A DNA stretch of 64,000 bases from Rhodanobacter sp. Its GTDB lineage: Bacteria; Pseudomonadota; Gammaproteobacteria; Xanthomonadales; Rhodanobacteraceae. The stretch is from NCBI GenBank assembly GCA_027450005.1, contig DAIDKO010000030.1, positions 1 through 64,000 on the forward strand. Direction: 5' to 3'. The position numbers and the translations under genes were made by a program. Numbering within the stretch: position 1 is the first letter of the stretch; every line of letters begins with the position of its first letter. Below are positions 35,526-43,948 of the stretch, one piece after another. Below the pieces are notes generated by a model. That model had not been told where the DNA came from, searched no databases, and was given only the letters and a program-made list of their open reading frames with translations.

Positions 35526-35933
35526 TCATGCCAGCATGCGCAGCTCGGCGGGACCGTCGGCCTCGCCGTGCACGTAGGACAGCTGGGCGTGCTCGCGCAT
35601 CAGCGCGTCCAGCGTGGGCACGTCGACACCGATCACGAACAGGCTGGGTTCGCTCCAGCCGGTCTGGCCCACGCCGATCGCCGGGTACACCACGACTTGC
35701 GGCAGCCTGCCCAGCGCATCGACCAGCGCCTGCTGGGCGGCAAGGTTGTCCGCCTGGGGGCGACGCCGCGCCTGTGGGTTCCACGCGGTGATGAAGCCCC
35801 ACGGGCGTGTGCCGGCGATGGCGGCCAGTTCGGCCGGCAGCGGCAGGTCGATGCGGATCGCCGCCCAGCGCACCGTGTCGAGCACCACATGGTAGGTAGT
35901 GTTGCGGAAGTCTTCGAGCAGGAACTCATTCAT
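35526..35933 (-). CDS. DUF3293 family protein
   Basis: 135 residues from the ATG at 35933, overlapping the kmo stop by eight bases. Recognised as DUF3293 from TRPWGFITAWNPQARR, DNLAAQQALVDALGR, YPAIGVGQTGWSEPSLFVIGV and LDALMREHAQLSYVHG. The family has no established function. The coupling to kmo may simply reflect dense packing. No signal peptide or membrane segment is visible. Confidence 0.82.
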   Translation of the reverse strand: MNEFLLEDFRNTTYHVVLDTVRWAAIRIDLPLPAELAAIAGTRPWGFITAWNPQARRRPQADNLAAQQALVDALGRLPQVVVYPAIGVGQTGWSEPSLFVIGVDVPTLDALMREHAQLSYVHGEADGPAELRMLA

Positions 35934-37335
35934 GGCGTAGCTGCGTGGGTAAGGGCGAAAGCCGAGCTTGCAGCATGCGTGCGGCCGCGTCGAGGTCGAT
36001 GGCGCCCGGGTCCGGCGAGTCGCGCAGGATCTCCTCCAGCAAGGCCTCCTGCTGGCGGCCGCGCTCCAGCGCATAGGCGTAGGGCAGGTGGGTGAAGGTG
36101 ACCAAGCGGTAGCGCGCCATGAAGTGCCGCGGCGCCCGCTCGGCCAGCTTCGCGCCCAGCGCGCGCTTGGCGAGGTAGTGCGGATCGGCCACCGAGTCGC
36201 GCATCTCCACGTAGTTCTCCAGCGCCATCGCGGCGATCGCGTCGGCGTTCGGCTGGCGGATGCGCTGGAACTCGGCGAGCACGCCGGCGCTGTCGCCGGG
36301 CTCAGCGTTCAGCAGTTCGGTCAGCGTGACCGTGTCCTCGAAGCCGCAGTTCATGCCCTGGCCGTGGAACGGTACGATGGCATGCGCTGCATCGCCGATC
36401 AGCAGCGCGTGGCCGTCGAGGTGCCAGCGGTCGAGGTAGAGCGTGGACAGCATGCCCATCGGGTGCCCGGCATAGTCGGCGTCGAAGCGCGGGATCAGCG
36501 GCAGCAGGTCGGAGAAGTCCGCGGCGAAGAACGCGCGTGCCACCGTGGCGTCGGGCAGGGTGGCGAAGCTGGGATGCGAGCCGGTGGCGGGCAGGAACAG
36601 CGTCACCGTGAAGCTGCCCTCGGCGTTCGGCAAGGCGATGCACATGTAGCCGCCGCGCGGCCAGATGTGCAACGCATGCGGTTCGATCGCGAAGCGGCCT
36701 TGGTTGCCGGATTCGCACAGCAGACCCGGCGGCAACGTGTCGGCGCAGGGGATCTCAAGTTCCTTGTAGCCGTGGCCCAGCGATTCGATGCGCACGCCCA
36801 ATGCAGCATGCTTTTCCATGGCCATGCGCAACGCCGAGCCGGCACCGTCGGCGCCGATCAGCAGGCCCGCGTCGTGCTCCCGCGTGGCGCCGGATTCGTC
36901 GGCCAGCTGGATGCGGCCTTGCCTGAAATCCGCGCTCGCCAGCGACTGGCCGAAATGGAAGCGCACGCCGGATGCCTCGGCCGCGTCCAGCAGCAGCATG
37001 TTCAGCGCGCTGCGCGACACCGACCAGATCACCTCGCTGTCGTCCACGCCGTAGCGTTGCAGCCCGCCGGTGCCGTCCGGCGCATGCACCATACGCCCGC
37101 GCATCATCACAGCGTGCTCAAGCACTGTCTCGGCGAGCCCTGCCGTACGCAAGGCCCGCAAGCCGCGTTCGGCCAGCGCGAGATTGATCGAGCGTCCGCC
37201 GAGGAAGCCCGCACGGCGGGGATCGGGCCGTTTCTCGAACACCTCGACTGCGAAGCCGTGCTGCGCCAGCTGCCGCGCCTGCAGGGCGCCGACCAGGCCG
37301 CCGCCGATCAGGGTGATGCGAGGACGTTGCGTCAT
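35926..37335 (-). CDS. kmo: Kynurenine 3-monooxygenase
   Basis: 469 residues. Rossmann FAD motif ITLIGGGLVGALQARQLAQ, the Kmo-specific GRSINLALAERGLRAL, substrate loop MRGRMVH, second FAD motif LLIGADGAGSALR and GDAAHAIVPFHGQGMNCGFEDT. It hydroxylates L-kynurenine to 3-hydroxykynurenine using NADPH and O2, in tryptophan breakdown or de novo NAD synthesis from tryptophan. Other kyn genes are not in this window. The upstream gap of 78 bases to phaB is on the same strand. Confidence 0.95.
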   Translation of the reverse strand: MTQRPRITLIGGGLVGALQARQLAQHGFAVEVFEKRPDPRRAGFLGGRSINLALAERGLRALRTAGLAETVLEHAVMMRGRMVHAPDGTGGLQRYGVDDSEVIWSVSRSALNMLLLDAAEASGVRFHFGQSLASADFRQGRIQLADESGATREHDAGLLIGADGAGSALRMAMEKHAALGVRIESLGHGYKELEIPCADTLPPGLLCESGNQGRFAIEPHALHIWPRGGYMCIALPNAEGSFTVTLFLPATGSHPSFATLPDATVARAFFAADFSDLLPLIPRFDADYAGHPMGMLSTLYLDRWHLDGHALLIGDAAHAIVPFHGQGMNCGFEDTVTLTELLNAEPGDSAGVLAEFQRIRQPNADAIAAMALENYVEMRDSVADPHYLAKRALGAKLAERAPRHFMARYRLVTFTHLPYAYALERGRQQEALLEEILRDSPDPGAIDLDAAARMLQARLSPLPTQLRHE

Positions 37336-37413
37336 GTCGCGTTCCGTTTGGATCCTGCTTTTAGGACCACGACACTGTTCCGCAAGCGCCGGGCGACCTC
37401 AATACGCGCCGCC

Positions 37414-38184
37414 TCAGAAGCTCATGAAATACCCGCCGTTCACTGGCAGGTTGACGCCGGTGAGGTAGCCGGCATCGTCGGCGGCGAGGAAGCGCACGGC
37501 GCGGGCGATGTCGGCGGGCTGGCCAAGCCGGCCCACCGGGATGCCGGCGACGATCTGGGCGCGGATCTCGGCGGGTACGGCGGCCACCATGGGCGTGTCG
37601 CAGTAGCCCGGCGAGACGGTATTGACCGTCACGCCCTTGCGCGCGGTCTCGCGCGCCAGCGCCATCGTGAACCCGTGCACGCCGGCCTTGGCGGCGGAGT
37701 AGTTGGTCTGGCCGAACTGACCGGTCTGGCCGTTCACTGAGCTGATGTTGACGATGCGGCCGAAACCGCGGCGGGTCATGCCTTCCACTACGGCCTGGCT
37801 GGTGTTGAACACGCCGTCGAGGTTCACTCGCATCAGCTCGTGCCATTGCGCGGGCGTCATCTTGCGCAGGCTGGCGTCGCGGGTGATGCCGGCGGCGTTG
37901 ACCAGGATGTCCACGCCGCCGTGCTCGCGCTCGAGGCGGCCGACCAGAGTCGCACAGGCCTCGTGGTCGCTGACGTCCAGCGCGGCGTAGCCGATGGCAT
38001 CGCCGAAAGTGGCGCAGGCTTCGCGGAAGCCGGCGAGGCGTGCGTCGCTGGCGGGCAGATCGGCGGCGATCACGCGGCAACCGGCCTGCGCCAGCTGGCG
38101 GCAGATTTCGGTGCCGAGGCCGCCGAGGCCGCCGGTGATCAGGGCCAGACGCGCGGCGGAGCCGTTCGCATTTGATGCGCTCAT
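37414..38184 (-). CDS. phaB: Acetoacetyl-CoA reductase PhaB-like (SDR)
   Basis: 256 residues; ATG at 38184 with GAGGA five bases upstream. Short-chain dehydrogenase with NADP motif ITGGLGGLGTEI, NNAG-type VNAAGITRD, catalytic Ser in NISSVNGQTGQFGQ and YSAAKAGVHGF (Tyr and Lys). The VNGQTGQFGQTNYSAAKAG stretch is distinctive for PhaB, which reduces acetoacetyl-CoA to 3-hydroxybutyryl-CoA for polyhydroxybutyrate. The phaR regulator lies upstream on the same strand, separated by a terminator. The PHA synthase is not in the window. Confidence 0.9.
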   Translation of the reverse strand: MSASNANGSAARLALITGGLGGLGTEICRQLAQAGCRVIAADLPASDARLAGFREACATFGDAIGYAALDVSDHEACATLVGRLEREHGGVDILVNAAGITRDASLRKMTPAQWHELMRVNLDGVFNTSQAVVEGMTRRGFGRIVNISSVNGQTGQFGQTNYSAAKAGVHGFTMALARETARKGVTVNTVSPGYCDTPMVAAVPAEIRAQIVAGIPVGRLGQPADIARAVRFLAADDAGYLTGVNLPVNGGYFMSF

Positions 38185-38258
38185 GCTGTTCCTCGTCTTT
38201 GCAGCCATCCCTGATCGCGGAGTCACACGGGCGGCCAGCCATGGCCGCACTTCTCCAC

Positions 38259-38287
38259 AAAAAACGCGCTGCCTGGGAGGCGGCGCG
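38259..38287 (-). terminator. Intrinsic terminator after phaR
   Basis: On the minus strand CGCGCCGCCT-CCC-AGGCAGCGCG (one G-T pair) is followed by TTTTTT. It lies 22 bases after the phaR stop and before phaB, so phaR and phaB probably have separate transcripts or partial read-through. Confidence 0.85.
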
Positions 38288-38309
38288 GAGGCAAGGCGTT
38301 TGGCGCGGG

Positions 38310-38798
38310 TCAGCCGGTTTTCTTGCCGCGGTTGCCGCCCTGCGGGGTGATCTGCGCGGCGGCGTCGAGCAGGCCGCGCTGCATGGTCTTCCACGCATCC
38401 ATGTTGCGCTCGGTCAGCTCGTTCACCATCGCCCACGGAGTCTGGCCCATCAGGCTGTTGAGCTGGGTGCGGAACTGCTGCTGCTGGTCGAGGAACACCT
38501 GCAGGCTGCGCTCCAGGTACGGGCCCATGAAACCCTGCAGCGAATCGCCGTAGAAGCGGATAATCTGGCTGAGCAGCTGGGGCGATAGCATCGGCTGCCC
38601 CTTCTCCTCGTGCTCGGAGATGATCTGAAGCAGCACCGAACGGGTCAGGTCCTCGCCGGTCTTGGCATCCCGGACCTCGAAGTCCTCGTTGTCCAGCACC
38701 AGCTGGCGCACCTCTTCCAACGTGATGTAGCTGGAGATCTCGGTGTCGTAGAGCCGACGGTTCGGGTACTTTTTGATTGTGCGTTTGTTTTGTGCCAT
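38310..38798 (-). CDS. phaR: Polyhydroxyalkanoate synthesis repressor PhaR
   Basis: 162 residues. The N-terminus is the PhaR DNA-binding domain (IKKYPNRRLYDTEISSYITLEEVRQLV), followed by the PHB accumulation regulatory domain (LLQIISEHEEKGQPMLS) and a Gln-rich stretch (FLDQQQQFRTQLN). It binds both DNA and PHA granules and represses phasin and its own gene when polymer is absent. A perfect 8-bp inverted repeat lies 38 bases upstream of its start. Confidence 0.95.
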   Translation of the reverse strand: MAQNKRTIKKYPNRRLYDTEISSYITLEEVRQLVLDNEDFEVRDAKTGEDLTRSVLLQIISEHEEKGQPMLSPQLLSQIIRFYGDSLQGFMGPYLERSLQVFLDQQQQFRTQLNSLMGQTPWAMVNELTERNMDAWKTMQRGLLDAAAQITPQGGNRGKKTG

Positions 38799-38835
38799 GC
38801 GGCGAATCTAGCAGGAGATATTGCGCCGCACCAGT

Positions 38836-38868
38836 AGACCAATGGCATGCATCCCCCGAAATTGGTCT
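38836..38868. repeat. Inverted repeat upstream of phaR
   Basis: AGACCAAT and ATTGGTCT are perfect 8-bp arms separated by 17 bases. They lie between the emrB stop and the phaR start, without a T-run, so an operator for phaR or a weak emrB 3' hairpin are both possible. Confidence 0.4.
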
Positions 38869-38929
38869 GCTCCACCAAGGCTGTGGCGCGGCGATGTGCG
38901 CCGCGGTGGTCTGCAGCAAACGCGGCGGA

Positions 38930-40483
38930 TCAGTGCCCGACCGCGCTGCCTGCGCTGCCGAACGGTGGCTTGGCGAGCCACAGCATGGGGATCAGCAGCA
39001 TGAACAGCACCGCACAGCTCCAGAACACGTCGTTCACCGCCAGCGTGAGCGCCTCGCGGTTCACCAGTTGATCGATCAGCCCCAGGCTCTGCATGTGCGG
39101 CATGCCTCGGCGGGACAGGTCCTGCAGGAATTGCATGGCCGCCGGATTGGCGCTGCTGACGCTTTCGGTGAGGTTGGCGTGGTGCAGCTCGCTGCGGTGC
39201 TGCCACAGCGTCACCGTGATCGCGGTGGACATGCTGGAGCCCATGGTGCGGCAGAAGTTGGACAGGCCCGAGGCGCTGGCGATCTCCGAGGCGGGCAGGC
39301 CAGAGAGGTAGATCTGGTTGAGCGGAATGAAGAAGCAGGGGATGGCCAGGCCCATCACGAAGCGCGGCAGCACCAGCGTGTCGAACGAGGCGTTGGAATC
39401 GAAGCTGGCGAACCAGTACGCGGTGAGCGCGAAGATGACGAAGGCGAACGTCACCACCGCGCGCAGATCGAGCCGGTGCATGTTCTTGCCCAGCACTGGC
39501 GAGAGCAGGAAGGCCAGTATGCCCACCGGTGCGGTGGCCAGGCCTGCCCAGGTCGCCGTGTAGCCGAGGTCGAGCTGCAGCCAGAGCGGGAACACCACGT
39601 TGATGCCGAAGAACGCGAACATGCCCAGCGTCAGCGCCACCACGCCCACGGTGAAGTTGCGCTGCCTGAACAGGGAAAGATCCACCACCGGATGCTTGGC
39701 GTGGATCTCCCACACCACCAGGAAGGTGAGGCAGACCAGGGCCACGATGCCCAAGGTGAGGATCAGCGGCGAGGCGAACCAGTCGTGGTCGTTGCCGTTG
39801 TCCAGCATGAACTGCAGGCAGCCCACGCCCACCACCAGCAACACCAGGCCCACCGCGTCGATCGGCGCCTTGAGGATCTTGGTCTCGCGCTTGTGCAGAA
39901 TCGTCCAGGTGATGATCGCCGCGGCCACGCCCACCGGCAGGTTGATGTAGAAGATCCACGGCCAGGAGAAGTTGTCGGTGAGCCAGCCGCCCAGGATCGG
40001 GCCGAAGATTGGCGCCACCACCACGGTCATCGCCCACAACGCCAGTGCGATGCCTTGCTTCTCCTTCGGGTAGCTGTTGAGCAGCAGGGTCAGCGACAAC
40101 GCCACCATCGGCCCGGAGCCGGCGCCCTGCATCAGGCGGCATACCACCAGCATCGGCATGCTGGTAGCGAGTCCGCACAGCATCGAGAACACCACGAACA
40201 GCAGCACCGACACCACGAAGGTGCGTACCTCGCCGAAGCGCCGCGCCAGCCAGCCGGTCAACGGCTGCATGATCGCGCTGGCCAGCGCATAGGAGCTGAT
40301 CGTCCAGGTGCCCTCGTTGGGGCTCACGCCCAGGCTGCCGGAGATGTGCGGTACCGCCACGTTGACGATGGTCATGTCCAGCACTTCCATGAAGGTGCTG
40401 AACGCGACGGCGATGGTGAGCAGCGCCAGCGGGCCGCCATGCAGCGGCTTCAGCGGGGCGTCGTTCTCGGGCGTGGTGGCCAT
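38930..40483 (-). CDS. emrB: DHA2-family multidrug efflux MFS permease EmrB
   Basis: 517 residues from the ATG at 40483, fourteen membrane helices. The DHA2 motif C/antiporter region and N-terminal pattern FSTFMEVLDMTIVNVAVPHISG, SSYALASAIMQPLTGWLARRFGEVR, WRWIF-like WPWIFYINLPVG and GLSNFCRTMGSSMSTAI are classic EmrB. With EmrA and the outer membrane factor it forms a tripartite pump exporting hydrophobic drugs or uncouplers. The gap of 132 bases from emrA carries a REP-like hairpin. Confidence 0.93.
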   Translation of the reverse strand: MATTPENDAPLKPLHGGPLALLTIAVAFSTFMEVLDMTIVNVAVPHISGSLGVSPNEGTWTISSYALASAIMQPLTGWLARRFGEVRTFVVSVLLFVVFSMLCGLATSMPMLVVCRLMQGAGSGPMVALSLTLLLNSYPKEKQGIALALWAMTVVVAPIFGPILGGWLTDNFSWPWIFYINLPVGVAAAIITWTILHKRETKILKAPIDAVGLVLLVVGVGCLQFMLDNGNDHDWFASPLILTLGIVALVCLTFLVVWEIHAKHPVVDLSLFRQRNFTVGVVALTLGMFAFFGINVVFPLWLQLDLGYTATWAGLATAPVGILAFLLSPVLGKNMHRLDLRAVVTFAFVIFALTAYWFASFDSNASFDTLVLPRFVMGLAIPCFFIPLNQIYLSGLPASEIASASGLSNFCRTMGSSMSTAITVTLWQHRSELHHANLTESVSSANPAAMQFLQDLSRRGMPHMQSLGLIDQLVNREALTLAVNDVFWSCAVLFMLLIPMLWLAKPPFGSAGSAVGH

Positions 40484-40529
40484 GCGGGGCTCGCGCAAGT
40501 GAAGGGGCTGGAGGGCCTCGGGTCTGCAG

Positions 40530-40547
40530 TTCCCGCCTGGGCGGGAA
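40530..40547. repeat. REP-like palindrome between emrA and emrB
   Basis: TTCCCGC-CTGG-GCGGGAA forms a perfect 7-bp stem. Such CCCGC...GCGGG palindromes are a known type of dispersed proteobacterial repeat. In an operon it may stabilise the upstream message or reduce emrB expression. Confidence 0.6.
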
Positions 40548-40615
40548 TCGGGTTGGCTCGCGGTGGAGGCTCGCTCGCGCGGGCATCGCACCGAGACGAA
40601 CCGGTCCGGTCACGC

Positions 40616-41818
40616 TCAGCGCGACTGGCCGGTTGCGCCGAGATTGGCGCGGATCACCTTGTCGGCTTCGGCGTCGGCCTGGCTGGCAATCCCGTCGTAC
40701 ACGCTGGTCACCGCAGCCGGCTGCGCGGGGCCGCTGGCCAGCGTCTGGCCGTGGTCGTCGCGGATATCCACGGTGACGTCGGCCGACAGGCCCACGCGCA
40801 ATGGATGCCGGTCCAGCTCCTTGTCGTTCAGCGCGATCCGCACCGGCACGCGCTGAACCACCTTGATCCAGTTGCCGGTGGCGTTCTGCGCGGGCAGCAG
40901 CGAGAACACGCTGCCGGTGCCGGCGCCGAGGCCGATCACCTTGCCGTGGTAGGTGACCTTGTCGCCGTACAGGTCGGTGGTGAGCGTCGCCGGCTGGCCG
41001 ATGCAGATATGGCGCAGCTGGTTCTCCTTGAAATTGGCATCCACCCACAGGTGGTGCAGCGGCACCACGCTCATCAACGGCTGCCCAGGCGCCACGCTGT
41101 TGCCGAGCTGCACGCTGCGCTGGGCCACGTAGCCGGATACCGGTGCTACGATGGTGTTGCGCTGTGCGGCGATCCAGGCGGCGCGGAAGTTGGCGCGAGC
41201 CTGCTGCACTGCCGGGTTGTCGGCGATGTCGGTGCCGGCAATGGCGGCGTGCGCGGCCTGCGCCTGCGCCTGCGCCGCATCCAGCGCGGCCTGCGCTGCG
41301 GCCACGGCGTCACGCAGGTGTTGCACGACTTCGGGCGACTCGGCCTGCGCTGCCACCAGCGGCAGGTGGCGCTTGAGGTCGGCCTCGGCCTTGGACAGCT
41401 CGATCCTGCGCGCGGCAACTGCGGCATCGGCGCTAATGGCCGTGTCGGTTTGCCCGCGTACCTGGCGCACTGCGAGTGCCAGCGCACTGCGTGCCTGGCG
41501 CAGACGCACGTCGGCGTCGGTAGGGTCGAGCTTCACCAGCGGCTGGCCGGCATCGACGTGCTGGGTGTCGTCGGCCAGCACCGCGATCACGGTGCCCGGC
41601 ACCTGGGCGGAAATGCCTACCAGGTTGCCGCCCACGTAAGCGTTGTCGGTGCTCTCGCGCAGCGAGAACACGAAGGTCCACAGCAGGAACCAGGCCAGCG
41701 CTGCGAGCACGAAAACGGCGGTCACGATCAGCAGCGCTCGACGGCGTTTGGGCGGGTCCTTCGCGGCGAGGCCGCTGTCGTTGGGGGCCTCCGGCAGGGC
41801 GGACTCGGTGGCGCTCAT
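40616..41818 (-). CDS. emrA: HlyD-family efflux adaptor EmrA
   Basis: 400 residues. One N-terminal membrane helix (about 28-52), then the EmrA start of the periplasmic part STDNAYVGGNLVGISAQVPG, a long Ala/Gln-rich coiled coil (about 95-215), the lipoyl-like return NTIVAPVSGYVAQRSVQLGNSV and WVDANFKENQLRHICIG. It bridges EmrB with the outer membrane channel. Start overlaps the outer membrane factor stop by four bases. Confidence 0.94.
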   Translation of the reverse strand: MSATESALPEAPNDSGLAAKDPPKRRRALLIVTAVFVLAALAWFLLWTFVFSLRESTDNAYVGGNLVGISAQVPGTVIAVLADDTQHVDAGQPLVKLDPTDADVRLRQARSALALAVRQVRGQTDTAISADAAVAARRIELSKAEADLKRHLPLVAAQAESPEVVQHLRDAVAAAQAALDAAQAQAQAAHAAIAGTDIADNPAVQQARANFRAAWIAAQRNTIVAPVSGYVAQRSVQLGNSVAPGQPLMSVVPLHHLWVDANFKENQLRHICIGQPATLTTDLYGDKVTYHGKVIGLGAGTGSVFSLLPAQNATGNWIKVVQRVPVRIALNDKELDRHPLRVGLSADVTVDIRDDHGQTLASGPAQPAAVTSVYDGIASQADAEADKVIRANLGATGQSR

Positions 41819-43338
41819 GGGCTGGGGCTCCGGTTGGCGGTCTTGGAGGGTAGGGGCGTGGCGGCGGCGCTGGCGTCGGCCGGCATGCGGTAGCCGCCAC
41901 CGAGCGCATCGATGAGGGCAAGGTCGGTACTTAGCGCCTGCGCATGCAGGGCGATGGCCTGGTCTTCTTGCTGCAGCAGTTGCGCCCGCGCGGCCAGGCT
42001 TTCGCGGGCGTCGCGCACGCCCTGCCGCAGGCGGGCCCGTGCGTTGGCGTAGAGGTGTTCGTCCGCGCCGACCTGTTGCTGCTGTTGCGTACGGGCCTTG
42101 GCGAGGCGCTCGGCAGACAGCGCCTGGCTGGCAACCTCGCGTGCGGCATGGAACACGGTGGCGTTGTACTGCGCCACCGCATCGTCGAGCTGGGCGCGGC
42201 TGAAGCCGTAGGCTGCCTTCAGGCGGCCACCCTCGAAGATGGGCAGGTGCAGCGCCGGGGCGAGGCCGAACACCCGGCTGCTCGGGCTGAACACGTTGCC
42301 GAGGCTGCCCGAGCCGCCGCCGTCACGGAACAGCGCCGGTGCCGCCTGGTTGGTGCTGGACAGGCCTGCCATCGCGCTGATGCTGATGTCGGGGAAGAAC
42401 TGCGCGCGGGCCTCGTCGGTCTGCCTGAGCGCCGCTTCGACCTGCCAGCGGCTGGCGGCGATGTCGGGCCGCCGTGCGATCAGGTCCAGCCTTGCGCTGG
42501 CGGGAAGCCCGCTGCGAACCGACGGCAGCGGGCGCGGCGACAGCGGCGGCAGTTGCGCCGGGGACACGCCGAGCAGCGCGGCCAGCGCCACCTTGCGGAT
42601 GCGCGCCGAGCTTTCCAGCGCGGTTTGCGCCTGTTCCACGCCAGCGATGCGAGAGCGGGCTTCCTGCACCGAGTCGGGTAGGTCTACTCCCTGCTTCACG
42701 CGCAGTTCGGCAATCTGCAGCAGGCGCTGCTGCACGTTCAGCGATTGCCTGGCCAACGCCAGTCGCGCTTCATCGGCCAACCAGCCGAAGTAGGTATCGG
42801 CCACCGCGTTCTGTATCGTCAGTGCGGCCGTCGCGCGCTGCGCCTCGGCAGCATGCGCCTGGTCAAGTGCGCTCTCGATCGCGGCGCGCTTCTTGCCCCA
42901 CCAGTCGAAGTCGTACTGGAACTGCACGCCGAGATCGGCCTGGTTGTACCAGGTGAAGCCGAGCAGCTTTGGCGGCATCAGGCCATGCTCGCTGATGCGC
43001 TGGCGGGCGACTTGCGCGCTGCCGTTGATGCTCAGCCCTGCCTGCGCGGCGGCGAGCTTCACCGACTGGTCGGCGGTGTTCACGCGGCTTTGCGCCTGGG
43101 CGAGGTCGGGCGACTGGCGCAACGCGGTCGCCATCAGCTCGTCGAGCTGCAGGTCGCCGTAGCCGCGCCACCAGTCGGCGGCGGGCCAGCCGGCGGCAGT
43201 GTGCCCGATGCCGGCCAGCGGCCCGTCGTCGCGCAGCGTGGGATGCCGCAATTTCGGCGGTGCCAACGCACAGCCGGCGAGCGCCAGCGCCGCGGCGAAG
43301 GCCAGCGCCGTGCGCGGGCGCGATAGTGCGAAGGTCAT
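41815..43338 (-). CDS. NodT-family outer membrane efflux lipoprotein
   Basis: 507 residues. ATG at 43338 has AAGGAG six bases upstream; an ATG at 43353 overlaps the marR stop but has no such site. Signal peptide with lipobox ALAGC makes it a lipoprotein. Two OEP repeats follow: YGDLQLDELMATALRQSPDLAQAQ, SVKLAAAQAGLS, ADTYFGWLADEARLALARQSL, PLLAGDIAASR-type RPDIAASRWQVEAAL. This is the TolC-like channel of the MarR-OMF-EmrA-EmrB operon. Confidence 0.92.
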   Translation of the reverse strand: MTFALSRPRTALAFAAALALAGCALAPPKLRHPTLRDDGPLAGIGHTAAGWPAADWWRGYGDLQLDELMATALRQSPDLAQAQSRVNTADQSVKLAAAQAGLSINGSAQVARQRISEHGLMPPKLLGFTWYNQADLGVQFQYDFDWWGKKRAAIESALDQAHAAEAQRATAALTIQNAVADTYFGWLADEARLALARQSLNVQQRLLQIAELRVKQGVDLPDSVQEARSRIAGVEQAQTALESSARIRKVALAALLGVSPAQLPPLSPRPLPSVRSGLPASARLDLIARRPDIAASRWQVEAALRQTDEARAQFFPDISISAMAGLSSTNQAAPALFRDGGGSGSLGNVFSPSSRVFGLAPALHLPIFEGGRLKAAYGFSRAQLDDAVAQYNATVFHAAREVASQALSAERLAKARTQQQQQVGADEHLYANARARLRQGVRDARESLAARAQLLQQEDQAIALHAQALSTDLALIDALGGGYRMPADASAAATPLPSKTANRSPSP

Positions 43339-43349
43339 CGTGCGCTCCT

Positions 43350-43874
43350 TCATGACGCTTGCTCCGCGTCGAGCTGGTCGAGGTTCTTGGCGAGCTTGCG
43401 CAGCAGGCGGCTAAACTGCTTTCGCTCGGCGGCGCTGAAGCCGGCGAACATTGCCTCCGTGTGCGGGAACATCGGCGGCAGCATCTTCTGGACGAAGCGG
43501 CGGCCGGCGGCGGTGATGCGGATCAGCACGCAGCGGCGGTCTTCGGCGCTGGCGCCGCGGGAGACCAAGCCGCGCTGCACCAGCGCATTGCCGATGCGTG
43601 TCATGTTGGTGCTGCCCTGCGAGGTGAACTCGCACAGCTCGCCCGGCGTGGAACTGCCGTCGGGGCGGCTATGCAGGATCATCAGCGTCAGGAATTCGCT
43701 GTGGTTGAGCTGGTGCGGCTTGAGCTTCTCCTCCAGCCCTTCGTCCATGCGCTTGCCAACCATCGACATCAGGCGGCACAGCGTGGCCTGCTCGGCGGGT
43801 AGGCTCGGTATGGCGTCGTGCATGCGCCCGATGCCTTCGTCCATCATTGCAATGCAGTTGCCAAGGCGCGACAT
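43350..43874 (-). CDS. MarR-family transcriptional regulator of the efflux operon
   Basis: 174 residues from the ATG at 43874; ATG at 43847 is also possible. Winged helix with LNHSEFLTLMILHSRPDG, ELCEFTSQGSTNMTRIGNALVQRGLVSR and the wing AEDRRCVLIRITAAG, typical of MarR/EmrR. It is the first gene of the emr operon and most likely represses it, released by exported drugs. Its start codon lies inside a palindrome (43874-43902) that overlaps a -10-like TATAAA, implying autorepression and possibly a leaderless message. Confidence 0.9.
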   Translation of the reverse strand: MSRLGNCIAMMDEGIGRMHDAIPSLPAEQATLCRLMSMVGKRMDEGLEEKLKPHQLNHSEFLTLMILHSRPDGSSTPGELCEFTSQGSTNMTRIGNALVQRGLVSRGASAEDRRCVLIRITAAGRRFVQKMLPPMFPHTEAMFAGFSAAERKQFSRLLRKLAKNLDQLDAEQAS

Positions 43875-43902
43875 TTCATCAGTTTATAATTCACTGGTGA
43901 AA
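43874..43902. promoter_or_regulatory. Putative MarR operator overlapping promoter
   Basis: TTTCATCAGT and ACTGGTGAAA are inverted arms (9 of 10 match) around TTATAATTC. The centre contains TATAAT on the plus strand and TATAAA on the minus strand. Its position at the very start of the MarR gene is typical of an autoregulatory operator. Confidence 0.65.
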
Positions 43903-43948
43903 TAAATTGTGGCGTGGCTCCGCGGATGGTGCAAGTGCCCTGATGTGC

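Noticed and set aside
38777..41893. A 1038-codon open frame on the plus strand.
   Set aside because: It is antisense to emrB and emrA, His/Gln/Arg-rich, and a by-product of high GC; no protein family is recognisable.
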